Positions 33,719-43,758 of a stretch of 64,000 nt of DNA are shown in pieces. The translations under genes and the position numbers were made by a program. The notes below the pieces were generated by a model, which did not search any database, was not told the DNA's origin, and saw only the letters and a list, made by a program, of their open reading frames with translations. Source of the DNA: Vineibacter terrae (lineage in GTDB: Bacteria; Pseudomonadota; Alphaproteobacteria; Reyranellales; Reyranellaceae); assembly GCF_008039615.1 (NCBI RefSeq), contig NZ_VDUZ01000029.1, positions 1 to 64,000 of the forward strand. The letters run 5' to 3'. Each line of letters starts with the position of its first letter. The stretch's first letter is position 1.

Positions 33719-34831
33719 TCACCGCAGCGAGGCGCGGAACTTGCGCAGCGAGTAGGTGAACAGCACGGCGCCGATCGCGATCAGGGCGGCGAATTGCGGC
33801 CACACCACGCCAAGCCCGGCGCCGCGGTAGAGGATCGACTGGGCCAGCATCACGAAATGCGTGTTGGGCGCCGCCAGCATGATGGTCTGCACGACCTCGG
33901 GCATGCTCTCGCGCGGCGTCGTGGCGCCCGACAGCACCTGCAGCGGCAGCAGCACCAGCATCAGCAGCAGGCCGAACTGCGGCATCGAGCCGGCCAGGGT
34001 GGCGAGGAAGATGCCCATCGAGGTGGTGGCGAAGAGCTGCAGCGCTGCCCCCAGCATGAACAGCCAGACCGAGCCCTCGATCGGCACCTGCAGCAGGCCC
34101 TGCACCACCACGGCCAGCGAGAAGCCGGAGGCCAGCAGCACCACCAGGCCCATCGACCACACCTTGCTGGTCATGATCTCGAACGGCGTGATCGGCATCA
34201 CCAGCAGGTGCTCGATGGTGCCGTGCTCGCGCTCGCGTATCAGGGCGGCGCCGGTCAGGATGATCGACAGCATGGTGATGTTGTTGATCACGTTCATCAC
34301 CGAGCCGAACCAGGCCCGGTTCAGCTCGGGATTGAAGCGCGCGCGCAGCACCAAGTCGACCGGCGGCGTCGCCGCCGAGCGGTAGCGCTGCGCGAACGCA
34401 TCGACCTCGCCCGTCACGATGCTCTGCACGTAGCCGCTGCCGCTGAACGCCTGCGTCATGCGGGTGGCGTCGACGTTGAGCTGGATGGTGGGCGACCGCC
34501 CGGCCAGCAGGTCGCGCTGGAAGTCGGGCGGGATGTCGATCGCGAACGTGTCGAGGCCGGCGTCCATGCGCTGGTCCATCTCGGTCGGTGTGATCAGCTG
34601 CGGCGCCACGAAGTAGGGCGGGTAGAAGGCGGCGACGATGCGCGTCGACAGCGGCGAGCGGTCCTCGTCGACGATCGCGATCGGCGCCTTGTTGAGCGTC
34701 TCGGGCATCGCCGTCGAGGCGCTGTAGACCGACAGCGTGAAGGCATAGGCGATCAGCACCAGCAGCATCGGGTCGCGCGCCAGGCCGCGCAGCTCCTTGA
34801 TGCCGAGGTTGACGATGTTGGCGATGCGCAT
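33719..34831 (-). CDS. ABC-2 type exporter permease (YhhJ-like)
   Basis: This 370-residue inner-membrane protein has one N-terminal helix (about 20-40), a large periplasmic domain (IAIVDEDRSPLS, PQLITPTEMDQRM) and five C-terminal helices with the ABC-2 signature region REREHGTIEHLLVMPITP. It is last in an operon of HlyD protein, RbbA-type ATPase/permease and this permease, as in the E. coli yhiI-rbbA-yhhJ cluster. Its start lies two bases after the RbbA-type gene's stop. The exported substrate is unknown. Confidence 0.92.
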   Translation of the reverse strand: MRIANIVNLGIKELRGLARDPMLLVLIAYAFTLSVYSASTAMPETLNKAPIAIVDEDRSPLSTRIVAAFYPPYFVAPQLITPTEMDQRMDAGLDTFAIDIPPDFQRDLLAGRSPTIQLNVDATRMTQAFSGSGYVQSIVTGEVDAFAQRYRSAATPPVDLVLRARFNPELNRAWFGSVMNVINNITMLSIILTGAALIREREHGTIEHLLVMPITPFEIMTSKVWSMGLVVLLASGFSLAVVVQGLLQVPIEGSVWLFMLGAALQLFATTSMGIFLATLAGSMPQFGLLLMLVLLPLQVLSGATTPRESMPEVVQTIMLAAPNTHFVMLAQSILYRGAGLGVVWPQFAALIAIGAVLFTYSLRKFRASLR

Positions 34832-34833
34832 GG

Positions 34834-37596
34834 TCAGCCTGCCTGCTTCTTCAACAGCGCCGCGCTCAGGAACAGCAGCACCGGCACGGCCAGCAGCAGC
34901 GGCACGAACGAGGCCGAGAGGTCGGCGAAATCGAGCGCCTTGGAGAAGGTGCCGCGCGCGATGGTCATGAAATGCGTCGTCGGGTAGATCTGCCCGATCA
35001 GCGCCCCGGTGCCCTGCAGCGAGGACACCGGGTCGGTCATGCCCGAGAACTGCACCGCCGGCACGATGGTGAGCACTGACGTGCCGAAGATGGCCGCGAT
35101 CTGGCTGCTCATGAAGGTCGACAGCAGCAGCCCCAGCCCGGTGGCGGCGGTCACGTAGAGCAGGGCGGCGGTGGCGTAGGCCAGGAAGCTGCCGGTGAAG
35201 GGCACGGCGAACACGAAGGTGGCGAATGCCGTCAGCAGCAGGAAGTTCAGCATCGCCAGCCCGATATAGGGCAGCTGCTTGCCGAGCAGGAACTCCAGCC
35301 GGGTCACGGGCGTGACGTAGAGGTTGACGATCGAGCCCAGCTCCTTCTCGCGCACCACGCTGAGGCTCGCGAGCATGGCCGGGATCAGCAGCAGCAGCAG
35401 CGGGATCACCGCCGGCACCATCGCCACCAGGCTCTCGACATTGGGGTTGTAGCGGAAGCGGGTCTCGATCCGGAACGTGTCGGCCGCGGCCTGCTCGCCC
35501 AGCAGCAGGCGCGCCTTCTCGGTCAGCCACTTCATGTGCATGCCCTGCACGTAGCCACGCACCGTCTCGGCCCGCTGCGGCATGGCGCCGTCGATCCAGG
35601 CGCCGATCTCGACCGGCCGCCCGCGCGCCACGTCGCGCCCGAAGCCGGGCGGGATCTCGATCGCCAGGCTGATCTCGCCGGCGCGCATGCGCCTGTCGAG
35701 GTCGGCGTAGTCGGTGAGCGGCGGGCGCTCGACGAAGTAGCGCGAGCCGGCGATCTCCAGCACGTAGTTCTGGCTCACGGTGGTCTGGTCGTGGTCGAGC
35801 ACCGCGAAGGTGAGGTCCTCGACGTCCAGGCTGATGCCGTAGCCGATCACGAACATCAGGATGACGCTGCCGATCAGCGCCAGCGTGGCGCGGATCGGGT
35901 CGCGGCGCAGCTCCAGCGCCTCGCGCCTGGTGTAGCTGAACATGCGCCGCACATCGAAGAAGCGCCGCGCCGGCGCCGCGGCATGGGCGGCCGCTGGCGG
36001 CGCTGCATCGATCGCGGGCGCCGCCGCCGCGGGCTCGCCGATCGCGTCCTGCAGGTAGCCGACGAAGGCGTCCTCCAAGGTCGCGCTGCCGCGCCGCGCC
36101 ACGATGCCGTCGGGCGTGTCGCTGACCAGCACCTTGCCGGCATGCATCAGCGAGATGCGGTCGCACCGCGCCGCCTCGTTCATGAAATGCGTCGAGATGA
36201 AGATCGTGACGTTGTCGTGCCGCGCCAGGTCGACCAGGATCTGCCACAGCGCGTCGCGCGCCACCGGGTCGACGCCCGATGTCGGCTCGTCGAGAATCAG
36301 CATCTCCGGCGCATGCACCATCGCCACCGCCAGCGACAGGCGCTGGCGGATGCCCAGCGGCAGGGCGTCGGGCAGGGCGTCCATGACGTCCAGCAGGTCG
36401 AAGCGCCGCGCCATCTCCGCGATCCGCTCGGGGATGGAGGCGGCCGGCAGCCGGAACAGGCGCGCATGCAGGTCGAGGTTCTGCCGCACGGTGAGCTCGC
36501 CATAGAGCGAGAAGGCCTGCGACATGTAGCCGACCCGGCGGCGGACCTGGATGTCGCGCGGATCGACCACGCTGCCGAGCAGGCGGGCGGTGCCCTCGCT
36601 GGCGGGCAGCAGGCCCGTCAGCACCTTCATGGTCGTGGTCTTGCCGCAGCCGTTGGAGCCGAGGAAGCCGAAGATCTCGCCGCGGCTGATGCGGAAGCTG
36701 ACATGGTCGACGGCGGTGAAGTCGCCGAAGCGCACGGTGAGCCCCTCGGCCTCGATCGCGATCTCCGACGAGGCCTCGACGCTGCGCGGCGGGATCACCA
36801 CGTCGCGATGCCCGCGGCGCTTGTCCTCGGGCAGCAGCGCGATGAAGGCGGCGTCGAGGGAGCCGGCGCCGGTCTGCGCCAGCAGCTCGTGCGGGCTGCC
36901 GGTGGCCAGCACGCGGCCGCCATCCATCGCCACCAGCCAGTCGAAGCGGGCCGCTTCCTCCATGTAGGCGGTGGCCACCAGCACCGTCATGCCGCGCCGG
37001 CTGCGGCGGATGTCGTCGATCAGGTCCCAGAACTGGCGGCGCGACAGCGGGTCGACGCCGGTGGTGGGCTCGTCCAGGATCAGCAGGTCGGGATCGTGGA
37101 TCAGCGCGCAGCACAGGCCGAGCTTCTGCTTCATGCCGCCCGAGAGCTTGCCTGCGGGCCGGTCGGCGAAGCGCGCCAGCCCGGTGCTTTCCAGCAGCCG
37201 CGCGATGCGCTGCTCGCGCTCGTCTTGCGCGTGCCCGAACAGGCGGCCGAAGAAGTCGACATTCTCGAACACCGAAAGGGTGTGGTACAGGTTCTTGCCC
37301 AGGCCCTGGGGCATGTAGGCGATGCGCGGGCAGGTGTCGCGCCGGTGCGCGGCATCAGCCATGTCGCCGCCCAGCACCTCGACACGGCCGTCCTGCACGG
37401 CATGGGCGCCGGCGATCAGTGCCAGCAGGCTCGACTTGCCGACGCCGTCCGGCCCGATCAGCCCCACCATGCGGCCTTCCGGTATGTCGAGGCTGATGCC
37501 GTCCAGCGCCCGCGTCCTGCCGTAGGCGAGGCCCACGCCGTGCAGGCGCGCGACGGGCGCGCCGGCATCGGCCGCTGCCTGGGTCGGGGCGCTCAT
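34834..37596 (-). CDS. RbbA-type fused ABC transporter (two ATPase domains plus ABC-2 membrane domain)
   Basis: This 920-residue fusion carries a first ATPase domain (Walker [10 protein letters not shown] at 48-56, signature LSGGM near 149, Walker [14 protein letters not shown] near 168), a second ATPase domain (Walker [10 protein letters not shown] near 310, a degenerate signature LPLGIRQ, Walker [13 protein letters not shown]), and an ABC-2 membrane domain from about 553, with one helix, a periplasmic part and five helices including [14 protein letters not shown]. RbbA of E. coli has been tied to ribosomes, but the layout is that of an exporter. The start at 37596 overlaps the HlyD gene stop (ATGA). 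The weak second signature suggests one asymmetric ATP site. Confidence 0.92.
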   Translation of the reverse strand: MSAPTQAAADAGAPVARLHGVGLAYGRTRALDGISLDIPEGRMVGLIGPDGVGKSSLLALIAGAHAVQDGRVEVLGGDMADAAHRRDTCPRIAYMPQGLGKNLYHTLSVFENVDFFGRLFGHAQDEREQRIARLLESTGLARFADRPAGKLSGGMKQKLGLCCALIHDPDLLILDEPTTGVDPLSRRQFWDLIDDIRRSRRGMTVLVATAYMEEAARFDWLVAMDGGRVLATGSPHELLAQTGAGSLDAAFIALLPEDKRRGHRDVVIPPRSVEASSEIAIEAEGLTVRFGDFTAVDHVSFRISRGEIFGFLGSNGCGKTTTMKVLTGLLPASEGTARLLGSVVDPRDIQVRRRVGYMSQAFSLYGELTVRQNLDLHARLFRLPAASIPERIAEMARRFDLLDVMDALPDALPLGIRQRLSLAVAMVHAPEMLILDEPTSGVDPVARDALWQILVDLARHDNVTIFISTHFMNEAARCDRISLMHAGKVLVSDTPDGIVARRGSATLEDAFVGYLQDAIGEPAAAAPAIDAAPPAAAHAAAPARRFFDVRRMFSYTRREALELRRDPIRATLALIGSVILMFVIGYGISLDVEDLTFAVLDHDQTTVSQNYVLEIAGSRYFVERPPLTDYADLDRRMRAGEISLAIEIPPGFGRDVARGRPVEIGAWIDGAMPQRAETVRGYVQGMHMKWLTEKARLLLGEQAAADTFRIETRFRYNPNVESLVAMVPAVIPLLLLLIPAMLASLSVVREKELGSIVNLYVTPVTRLEFLLGKQLPYIGLAMLNFLLLTAFATFVFAVPFTGSFLAYATAALLYVTAATGLGLLLSTFMSSQIAAIFGTSVLTIVPAVQFSGMTDPVSSLQGTGALIGQIYPTTHFMTIARGTFSKALDFADLSASFVPLLLAVPVLLFLSAALLKKQAG

Positions 37597-38666
37597 TGCA
37601 CCAGCGTGCCGTGCAGGCTGGCCGGCCATGCCGCCTTGGGATCGAGCTTCACGTAGGCGACGCCGGGCAGGCCTGTCTTGACCTGCAGGATGTACTTGCG
37701 CAGCAGCTCCGGCGGGATGCGGGCCTTGATGCGGAACATCAGCTTCTGGCGCTCCTGCGCCGTCTCGACCGTCTTGGGCGTGAACTGCGCGACGTCGGCC
37801 ACGAACGAGATCTGCGCCGGGATGATGTATTGCGGCGCCGCGTCGAGCACGATGCGGGCCTCGGCCTGGTAGGCGACACGCCCGGCCTGCCCGGTGGGCA
37901 GGAAGAACGTCATGTAGACATCGCCCAGGTCAACGATGTTCAGCACCCGGCCGCCGGCCGACAGCACCTCGCCGGGCTGCGCCACCCGGTACTGCACCCG
38001 GCCGTCGCGCGGCGATTTCAGCACGCTGTCCTCGATATCGGCGTCGATGCGCTGGATCGTGGCGCGCACCGCGTCGATCGCCGCCTTGGCGTCCACCACC
38101 TGCGACTTCGCGGCGCTGATCGCCGCTTCCGTTGCCGCCAGCTGGGCCTGCGCCGCGCCGACCGCCGCCGTGGCGCCCTGGGTGCGGGCCCGGTCGTCGT
38201 CCAGCACCTGCAGCGCCACGTAGTCGGTCTTGGCCAGCTCCTCGGTGCGCGCCAGCTTGCGCCTGGCGGCGTCGAGCTCGGCTTCACGCTGCGCCACGAC
38301 CGCGACCGCGGCCGTGCGCTCGGCGTTGCGCTGGGTCACCATGCTGTTGGCGGTCTCGACGGCGATGATGGCGCGCTGCAGCTGCGCCTCGGCCTCGCGC
38401 TTCTGCGCCTGCAGCGTGGCGCTGTCCATCTGCGCCAGCACCTGGCCCGCCTTCACGAAGTCGCCCTCGTTGGCCATGATCTCCTTGACCCGCCCCGGGA
38501 TCTTGGTGGCGATGTCGATGTCCACCGCCTCGATCCGGCCGTTGCCGCTGGCGATGCCCTCGGGCAGGCCCGCCGGCTGCAGCGCGCGCCAGGCGTAGAA
38601 GCCGCCGGCGGCCACGAGCACGGCGGCCGCGATCGCGATCCATGACCTTTTCAACCACGCTGTCAC
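37593..38666 (-). CDS. HlyD-family periplasmic adaptor (YhiI-like)
   Basis: This 357-residue membrane-fusion protein has one N-terminal anchor (about 9-27), a lipoyl half ([18 protein letters not shown]), a long coiled-coil hairpin (about 70-205, rich in Ala, Glu and Gln), the second lipoyl half ([17 protein letters not shown]) and a beta-barrel. It should link the RbbA-type exporter to an outer-membrane channel that is not encoded here. It is first in the three-gene operon, with translational overlap into the next gene. A start at 38666 is natural. Confidence 0.93.
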   Translation of the reverse strand: MTAWLKRSWIAIAAAVLVAAGGFYAWRALQPAGLPEGIASGNGRIEAVDIDIATKIPGRVKEIMANEGDFVKAGQVLAQMDSATLQAQKREAEAQLQRAIIAVETANSMVTQRNAERTAAVAVVAQREAELDAARRKLARTEELAKTDYVALQVLDDDRARTQGATAAVGAAQAQLAATEAAISAAKSQVVDAKAAIDAVRATIQRIDADIEDSVLKSPRDGRVQYRVAQPGEVLSAGGRVLNIVDLGDVYMTFFLPTGQAGRVAYQAEARIVLDAAPQYIIPAQISFVADVAQFTPKTVETAQERQKLMFRIKARIPPELLRKYILQVKTGLPGVAYVKLDPKAAWPASLHGTLVQ

Positions 38667-38820
38667 CGCAGGGTCTCCGCGTTGGAGGCGCCGATGTCAT
38701 CGACATGAAAGTGGGGGCCGCAGCCTGCGCCGGCGCGGCGCGCCGGTCCTTGACCCAAGTCAACGCGCTTGAGCACACCGACGGTAAGCGTGGTTGCATG
38801 CCACGGCAACCGCAATAGGC

Positions 38821-40590
38821 ATGGTCCCCATGACAAGCTCGTCAGTGCAAAAAGATGATCCATCCGGCCTCGAAGGCTTCCGGGCCTTTGATCGCATGCG
38901 CGAGGCGCTGACGGCGCAGCTCACCGGTGGGCTGTCGCCCGCCGCCCTGGGGCTGGCGCTGTTCGACTGGTCGATCCACCTCGCCGCGGCGCCCGGCAAG
39001 CAGGCCGAGCTCGCCAGCAAGGCGTGGCGCAAGGCGGGCCGGCTGGCCGCCCACATGGCGGCCAGCGCTTCGGATCCCGGCACGCCGCCCTGCATCGAGC
39101 CGCTGCCCGGCGACCGGCGCTTCCGCGACCCGGGCTGGCAGGCGCTGCCCTACCGTCTGTGGGCGCAGGCCTTCCTGCTCAATCAGCAATGGTGGCACAA
39201 CGTCACGCGCGGCGTGCCGGGCGTGACGCCGCATCACGAGGACGTCGTCGCCTTCACCGCGCGCCAGCTTCTCGACATGGCCTCGCCCTCGAACGTGCCG
39301 TTCCTCAACCCCGAAATCATCCGGCGGGCCCACGAGACCGGCGGCGCCAATTTCGTGCAGGGCTTCCAGAACTGGGCCGAGGACGCCGGCCGGCTGGCGG
39401 CCGGCCAGCCGCCGGCCGGCGCCGAGACCTTCGCGGTCGGCCGGAATGTCGCAGTGACTCCCGGACGCGTCGTCTACCGCAACCACCTGATCGAGCTGAT
39501 CCAGTACGCGCCGGCCACGCCGTCGGTGCAGGCCGAGCCGCTGCTGATCGTGCCGGCCTGGATCATGAAGTACTATATCCTCGATCTGTCGCCGCAGAAC
39601 TCGCTGGTGCGCTACCTCGTCGAGCGCGGCCACACCGTCTTCTGCATCTCCTGGCGCAATCCCACGGCGCAGGACCGCGACCTGACGCTGGACGATTATC
39701 GCCGCCTGGGCGTGATGGCGGCGCTCGATGCCATCAACGCCATCGTGCCCGACCGCCAGGTCCAGGCCGTCGGCTACTGCCTGGGCGGCACGCTGCTGTC
39801 GATCGCGGCCGCCGCCATGGCGCGCGCCCGCGACGATCGCCTGGCGTCGGTGACCTTGCTGGCGGCGCAGACCGACTTCAGCGAGCCCGGCGAGCTGGCG
39901 CTGTTCATCGACCACAGCCAGATGCATTTCCTCGAGAGCATGATGTGGAACCGCGGCTACCTCGCCGCCGACCAGATGGCCGGCGCCTTCCAGCTGCTGC
40001 GCTCCAGCGACCTGATCTGGTCGCGCCTGGTGCACGACTACCTCATCGGCGAGCGCACGCCGATGATCGACCTGATGGCCTGGAACGCCGATGCCACACG
40101 CATGCCCTACCGCATGCACGCAGAATACCTGCAGCGCCTCTATCTCGACAACGAGCTCGCCGCCGGCCGCTTGATGGTCGACGGCCGGCCCGCGGCGCTG
40201 CAGAACATCCGCGCGCCGCTGTTCGTCGTCGGCACCGAGTGGGATCACGTGGCGCCCTGGCGCTCGGTCTACAAGATCCACTACCTGAGCGACACGGCCG
40301 TCACCTTCGTGCTCACCAACGGCGGCCACAACGCCGGCATCGTGAGCGAGCCCGGCCGCAAGCGGCGCCATTTCCGCATCGCCGGCAAGCAGCCGGCCGA
40401 TCCCTGCCTCAGCCCGGACGAGTGGGTCGCGGCCGCGCCGCCGCGCGAGGGGTCATGGTGGCCGGCCTGGGCCGACTGGCTCGCCGCCCGGTCCACCCCT
40501 GGCCGCGTCGCGCCGCCGGCGATGGGCGCCGCCGCGAAGGGCTACGCCCCCCTGGACGACGCGCCCGGGACCTACGTCTTGCAGCGGTAG
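38821..40590 (+). CDS. phaC: Poly(3-hydroxyalkanoate) synthase
   Basis: This 589-residue PHA polymerase has the N-terminal synthase domain (QQWWHNVTRGVPGV, NFVQGFQNWAEDAG) and an alpha/beta-hydrolase core with the lipase-like box GYCLGG, in which Cys replaces Ser as in all PHA synthases. The Asp in GTEWDHVAPW and the His in TNGGHNAGIV complete the triad. Length fits class I enzymes. Starts at 38821 and 38830 are both possible and neither has a clear ribosome site. No phaA, phaB or phasin gene adjoins it, so monomer supply is elsewhere. It is divergent from the exporter operon. Confidence 0.88.
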   Translation: MVPMTSSSVQKDDPSGLEGFRAFDRMREALTAQLTGGLSPAALGLALFDWSIHLAAAPGKQAELASKAWRKAGRLAAHMAASASDPGTPPCIEPLPGDRRFRDPGWQALPYRLWAQAFLLNQQWWHNVTRGVPGVTPHHEDVVAFTARQLLDMASPSNVPFLNPEIIRRAHETGGANFVQGFQNWAEDAGRLAAGQPPAGAETFAVGRNVAVTPGRVVYRNHLIELIQYAPATPSVQAEPLLIVPAWIMKYYILDLSPQNSLVRYLVERGHTVFCISWRNPTAQDRDLTLDDYRRLGVMAALDAINAIVPDRQVQAVGYCLGGTLLSIAAAAMARARDDRLASVTLLAAQTDFSEPGELALFIDHSQMHFLESMMWNRGYLAADQMAGAFQLLRSSDLIWSRLVHDYLIGERTPMIDLMAWNADATRMPYRMHAEYLQRLYLDNELAAGRLMVDGRPAALQNIRAPLFVVGTEWDHVAPWRSVYKIHYLSDTAVTFVLTNGGHNAGIVSEPGRKRRHFRIAGKQPADPCLSPDEWVAAAPPREGSWWPAWADWLAARSTPGRVAPPAMGAAAKGYAPLDDAPGTYVLQR

Positions 40591-40614
40591 ATCTCCTGCC
40601 GAACGAGGAGAGCG

Positions 40615-40845
40615 CTACCCCATCATGTCGCGGATCGCCTTCAGCACCGCGCGCGCGTCGGACTGCCGTTGCGTCGGGCCGACTTGCGAGCGGGCTGCCG
40701 CGTCCAGTATCGGGCCGACGTCGTCCCAGCCCACCGCGCTCTTGACCGCCATGGCCCTGAGCAGCTCGACCAGGATTGCAAGCGCGACCGTGCCCTGCGC
40801 CTCAGGGCTCGCCGTGTAGACAGTCGCATCGGCTGGCGTTGGCAT
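40615..40845 (-). CDS. Small hypothetical protein
   Basis: This 76-residue protein is not recognised. It is mostly helical, with VALAILVELLRAMAVKSAVGW in the middle and RQSDARAVLKAIRDMMG at the end, and has no cysteines or signal peptide. GGAG lies one base before an ATG at 40851 but seven bases before the ATG at 40845, so the second is the likelier start (MPTPADAT). It is convergent with the PHA synthase, whose stop is 24 bases away; a phasin-like role cannot be shown. Confidence 0.6.
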   Translation of the reverse strand: MPTPADATVYTASPEAQGTVALAILVELLRAMAVKSAVGWDDVGPILDAAARSQVGPTQRQSDARAVLKAIRDMMG

Positions 40846-41078
40846 GATCATGCTCCTTTGAGCCGCTGGGGCATTGAACCGCACCGGAGGATGAGCAAAG
40901 CCCGGGGCCGATGGCCAGATGAATTTCAGGATCCTTTCGCTGCGCCCGAAATGACAGGCTGAAGAAAATCCGCCTGCGGATGTCGGGAGCCGGCAGGGCC
41001 GCGCGTCCTTGGCTGTGACGGCGGGGCGCTCGCGCCCTCCGTCGACGTCCACGACGCCTGGCCCTACGGAGAAGAGCG

Positions 41079-41564
<486 letters not shown>

Positions 41565-41639
41565 CGGCCGGACCGTCATCCCGGGTGTGTCCGACCGCCC
41601 GAGATGACGCCACGTGCGCCGCCATGCGATAACCGCCTG

Positions 41640-41966
41640 ATGGCGACGGGAAACGATCTGCGCCGCATGGCGCTGGCGCTCGAGGGCACGACGGAAGCGC
41701 CGCATTTCGACCGTGCGGCCTTCAAGGTCGCGCGCACCTACGTCACCTTGGCGGCCGACGGCCGCAGCGCCAATTTCAAGTTCACGCCCGACGAGCAGGA
41801 ATTCAAGTGCATGATGGCGCCCGACGCCTTCGCGCCGATCGCCAACGCCTGGGGCCGGCAGGGCTGGACCACGGCCACCCTGGCCAGGCTCGGCGCGGCC
41901 GAGCTCAAGAGCGCGCTCGAGATGGCCTGGGCGCACGCGTTGCCGAAGAAGAAGCCGCGGCGTTAG
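41640..41966 (+). CDS. MmcQ/YjbR-family protein
   Basis: This 108-residue protein has the CyaY-like YjbR fold: LRRMALALEGTTEAPHFDR at the start, FKVARTYVTL, FKFTPDEQEF and a C-terminal AWAHALPKKKPRR. The family is proposed to bind DNA; the basic tail agrees with that. A start at 41640 is chosen because it begins at the conserved N-terminus; a 12-residue extension is possible. A degenerate family A scrap lies just upstream (41574-41607). Confidence 0.85.
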   Translation: MATGNDLRRMALALEGTTEAPHFDRAAFKVARTYVTLAADGRSANFKFTPDEQEFKCMMAPDAFAPIANAWGRQGWTTATLARLGAAELKSALEMAWAHALPKKKPRR

Positions 41967-42173
41967 CCGGGCGCCGCTGACAAGAAGCAACGGCTGAAAC
42001 GGCGCCCGCTGATGTGGGCAGACGCCAGGGGCGCGCCGATCCGGACGAAGCCGCGCGACAGAGCTCTCGCGTGCGCTCTCACCGACGTCTCTCCCTGCGG
42101 AACATCGGCGCACAGCAGGCTTCGTGGCTCGGCGCGTCAGCGCGTAGGCTGCCGCGAACCAAGGAGGAGTGAC

Positions 42174-42929
42174 ATGGCCAGGCTCAAGGACAAGATCGCG
42201 ATCGTGACCGGCGCCGCATCGGGCATCGGCGCCGCCAGCGCGCAGCTCTTCGCCGAGGAGGGGGCGCAGGTGCTGGCCGTCGACCGCCCCGAATCGGCGA
42301 TCAACACCGTCCATGCCGGTCAGGCCGCGATCGTGCCGCTGGCCAAGGACCTCACCGACGCCGACGCGCCCGCCGCGATCATCGGCGCGGCGCTGGAGCG
42401 CTTCGGGGCGCTGGACATCCTGTTCAACAATGCCGGCGTCAGCGCCAATGCGCTGGCCGAGGTGATGACCGACGCGCAGTGGGCGCGCACGCTCGAGGTC
42501 AACGTGACTTCCGTGTTCCGCATGTGCCGCCAGGCGATCCCGGCCCTGCGCGAGCGCGCCGCCAAGACCGGCCGCGCCCGCATCATCAACACCGCCTCGG
42601 TGATGGCGTTCGACACCGACTACGGGCTCTCCGCCTACTGCGCCTCGAAGGCCGGCGTCGCCGGGCTCACGCACACCCTGGCACTGGAGCTGGGCAAGTT
42701 CCGGATCACCGCCAACTACATCTGCCCCGGCGCCATCCAGACCGGTATGACCGCCGCCAGCTTCTCCAACCCCCAGATCGCCGCCATCTGGGCCAAGAAG
42801 GCAGCGCTGCGCCGCCTGGGCAAGCCCATCGACATCGCCCGCGGCGCGCTGCTGCTGGCCAGCGACGAGGCCGACTTCATCACCGGCCACGGCCTGGTCG
42901 TCGACGGCGGCCTGACCCTGCGCACGTAG
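42174..42929 (+). CDS. Short-chain dehydrogenase/reductase
   Basis: This 251-residue enzyme carries VTGAASGIG near residue 15, NNAG near 88, the catalytic Ser in INTASVMAF and YCASK with Tyr-Lys, plus YICPGAIQTGM after it and a C-terminal GHGLVVDGGLT. All active-site residues are present. AAGGAGG lies seven bases before the ATG. It probably acts as an NAD(P)-dependent 3-oxoacyl or alcohol dehydrogenase; substrate is unknown. Confidence 0.93.
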   Translation: MARLKDKIAIVTGAASGIGAASAQLFAEEGAQVLAVDRPESAINTVHAGQAAIVPLAKDLTDADAPAAIIGAALERFGALDILFNNAGVSANALAEVMTDAQWARTLEVNVTSVFRMCRQAIPALRERAAKTGRARIINTASVMAFDTDYGLSAYCASKAGVAGLTHTLALELGKFRITANYICPGAIQTGMTAASFSNPQIAAIWAKKAALRRLGKPIDIARGALLLASDEADFITGHGLVVDGGLTLRT

Positions 42930-42935
42930 TTTCCT

Positions 42936-42997
42936 TCTCTCCGCGAAGGCGCAGGGCTGTCCGGGGAAACTTCCCTTCTCCCGCCTTCGCGGGGAGA
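42936..42997. repeat. GC-rich inverted repeat after the SDR gene
   Basis: TCTCTCCGCGAAGGCG and CGCCTTCGCGGGGAGA pair at 15 of 16 positions around a spacer holding GGGGAAACTTCCC. It begins seven bases after the SDR stop and may be a terminator or a single member of another dispersed family. Confidence 0.6.
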
Positions 42998-43097
42998 TTG
43001 CGTCGAGGGTTTTGAGCTTCGCCCATTGGCTTGCGCGCTCGACATGCACGGCGATGTCCTTCGGCGCCCGGCCGTGCGCCAATCCACGCCAGAGTGA

Positions 43098-43226
43098 CCG
43101 CGCACAGGTTTCGTGCGGCAGCCACCGGTATCCGGTACCATGCTCCGCGTGCAATACGAATCGGCCCGAAAGGCCACACGACATGAGCAAGACCGGTACT
43201 ACGCGGGTGACCGTGAAATCTGGTGA
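43098..43226 (+). pseudogene. Possible 3' remnant of a BrnT-like toxin gene
   Basis: One frame reads SARKATRHEQDRYYAGD before a stop, which resembles the C-terminus of BrnT-family ribonuclease toxins (ARKATR followed by a Glu and Tyr-rich tail). Its 3' end overlaps the HTH gene start, as in brnT-brnA type operons. The frame is blocked by a stop 14 codons before the ATG at 43140, and the upstream residues do not look like BrnT, so most of the toxin is missing. Short match; low certainty. Confidence 0.3.
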
Positions 43227-43557
43227 GCCCCTGCCTCGGGGCGACACCGATTGGGCGCGACTCGATGCCATGACAGATGAGGAGGTGGTAGCGGCCGCCC
43301 TGTCCGACCCTGATGCGCAGCCTCTCACCCCGGAGCAGCTAGCGAGGATGCGTCGGGTATCGCGCGTCAAGGTTCTGCGACGGCGCCTCGGGATGACGCA
43401 GATGGAATTTGCCGAAGCCTTCCACCTCCCGGTCACGACTTTGCGCGATTGGGAACAGCGCCGTAGCACGCCGGACGCGCCAGCTCGCGCGTTGTTGTTG
43501 GCCATCGAGCGCGATCCCAAGGTCATGCGGAGATTGCTTGCGGACAGGGCGGCGTAG
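43183..43557 (+). CDS. HTH-domain antitoxin-like regulator
   Basis: This 124-residue protein has a variable N-terminal half with DWARLDAMTDEEVVAAAL and a C-terminal XRE-type HTH: VLRRRLGMTQMEFAEAF, then LPVTTLRDWEQRRSTP. The pattern (MTDEE motif plus HTH) is that of antitoxins paired with BrnT-like toxins. The upstream toxin appears lost, leaving a candidate solitary antitoxin. The ATG at 43183 is chosen because it coincides with the MSKTG start and the overlap with the toxin remnant. A hairpin follows 22 bases after the stop. Confidence 0.78.
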   Translation: MSKTGTTRVTVKSGEPLPRGDTDWARLDAMTDEEVVAAALSDPDAQPLTPEQLARMRRVSRVKVLRRRLGMTQMEFAEAFHLPVTTLRDWEQRRSTPDAPARALLLAIERDPKVMRRLLADRAA

Positions 43558-43579
43558 CCTCGGCGACACTGTCGACCTG

Positions 43580-43604
43580 CGGAGCGCTGCATCGTAGCGC
43601 TCCG
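43580..43604. terminator. Hairpin after the HTH gene
   Basis: CGGAGCGCT and AGCGCTCCG form a perfect nine-base-pair stem around GCATCGT. There is no T-run. It is the only structure in the 201-base gap before the GH1 gene's stop; the rest of that gap shows nothing recognisable. Confidence 0.45.
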
Positions 43605-43758
43605 GCTGATGAATGCTGCCCACCTTCATCGACCGTTGGCATGCCAAACGCCAAACCGCAGAACATCGGGTTCCTTGCCTCCACGTTCGTGTGCCACGCG
43701 CGCAAGAGCTTGCGCCTTGGTCGTGTGATCGCCTTGAGCTCCCTGACGGGCATGTTGG

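Noticed and set aside
33719-37114. A single 1131-codon frame spanning the permease and the RbbA-type gene
   Set aside because: Only its 3' third is the permease; the upstream part is another frame of the RbbA-type gene, whose own frame carries all ABC motifs.
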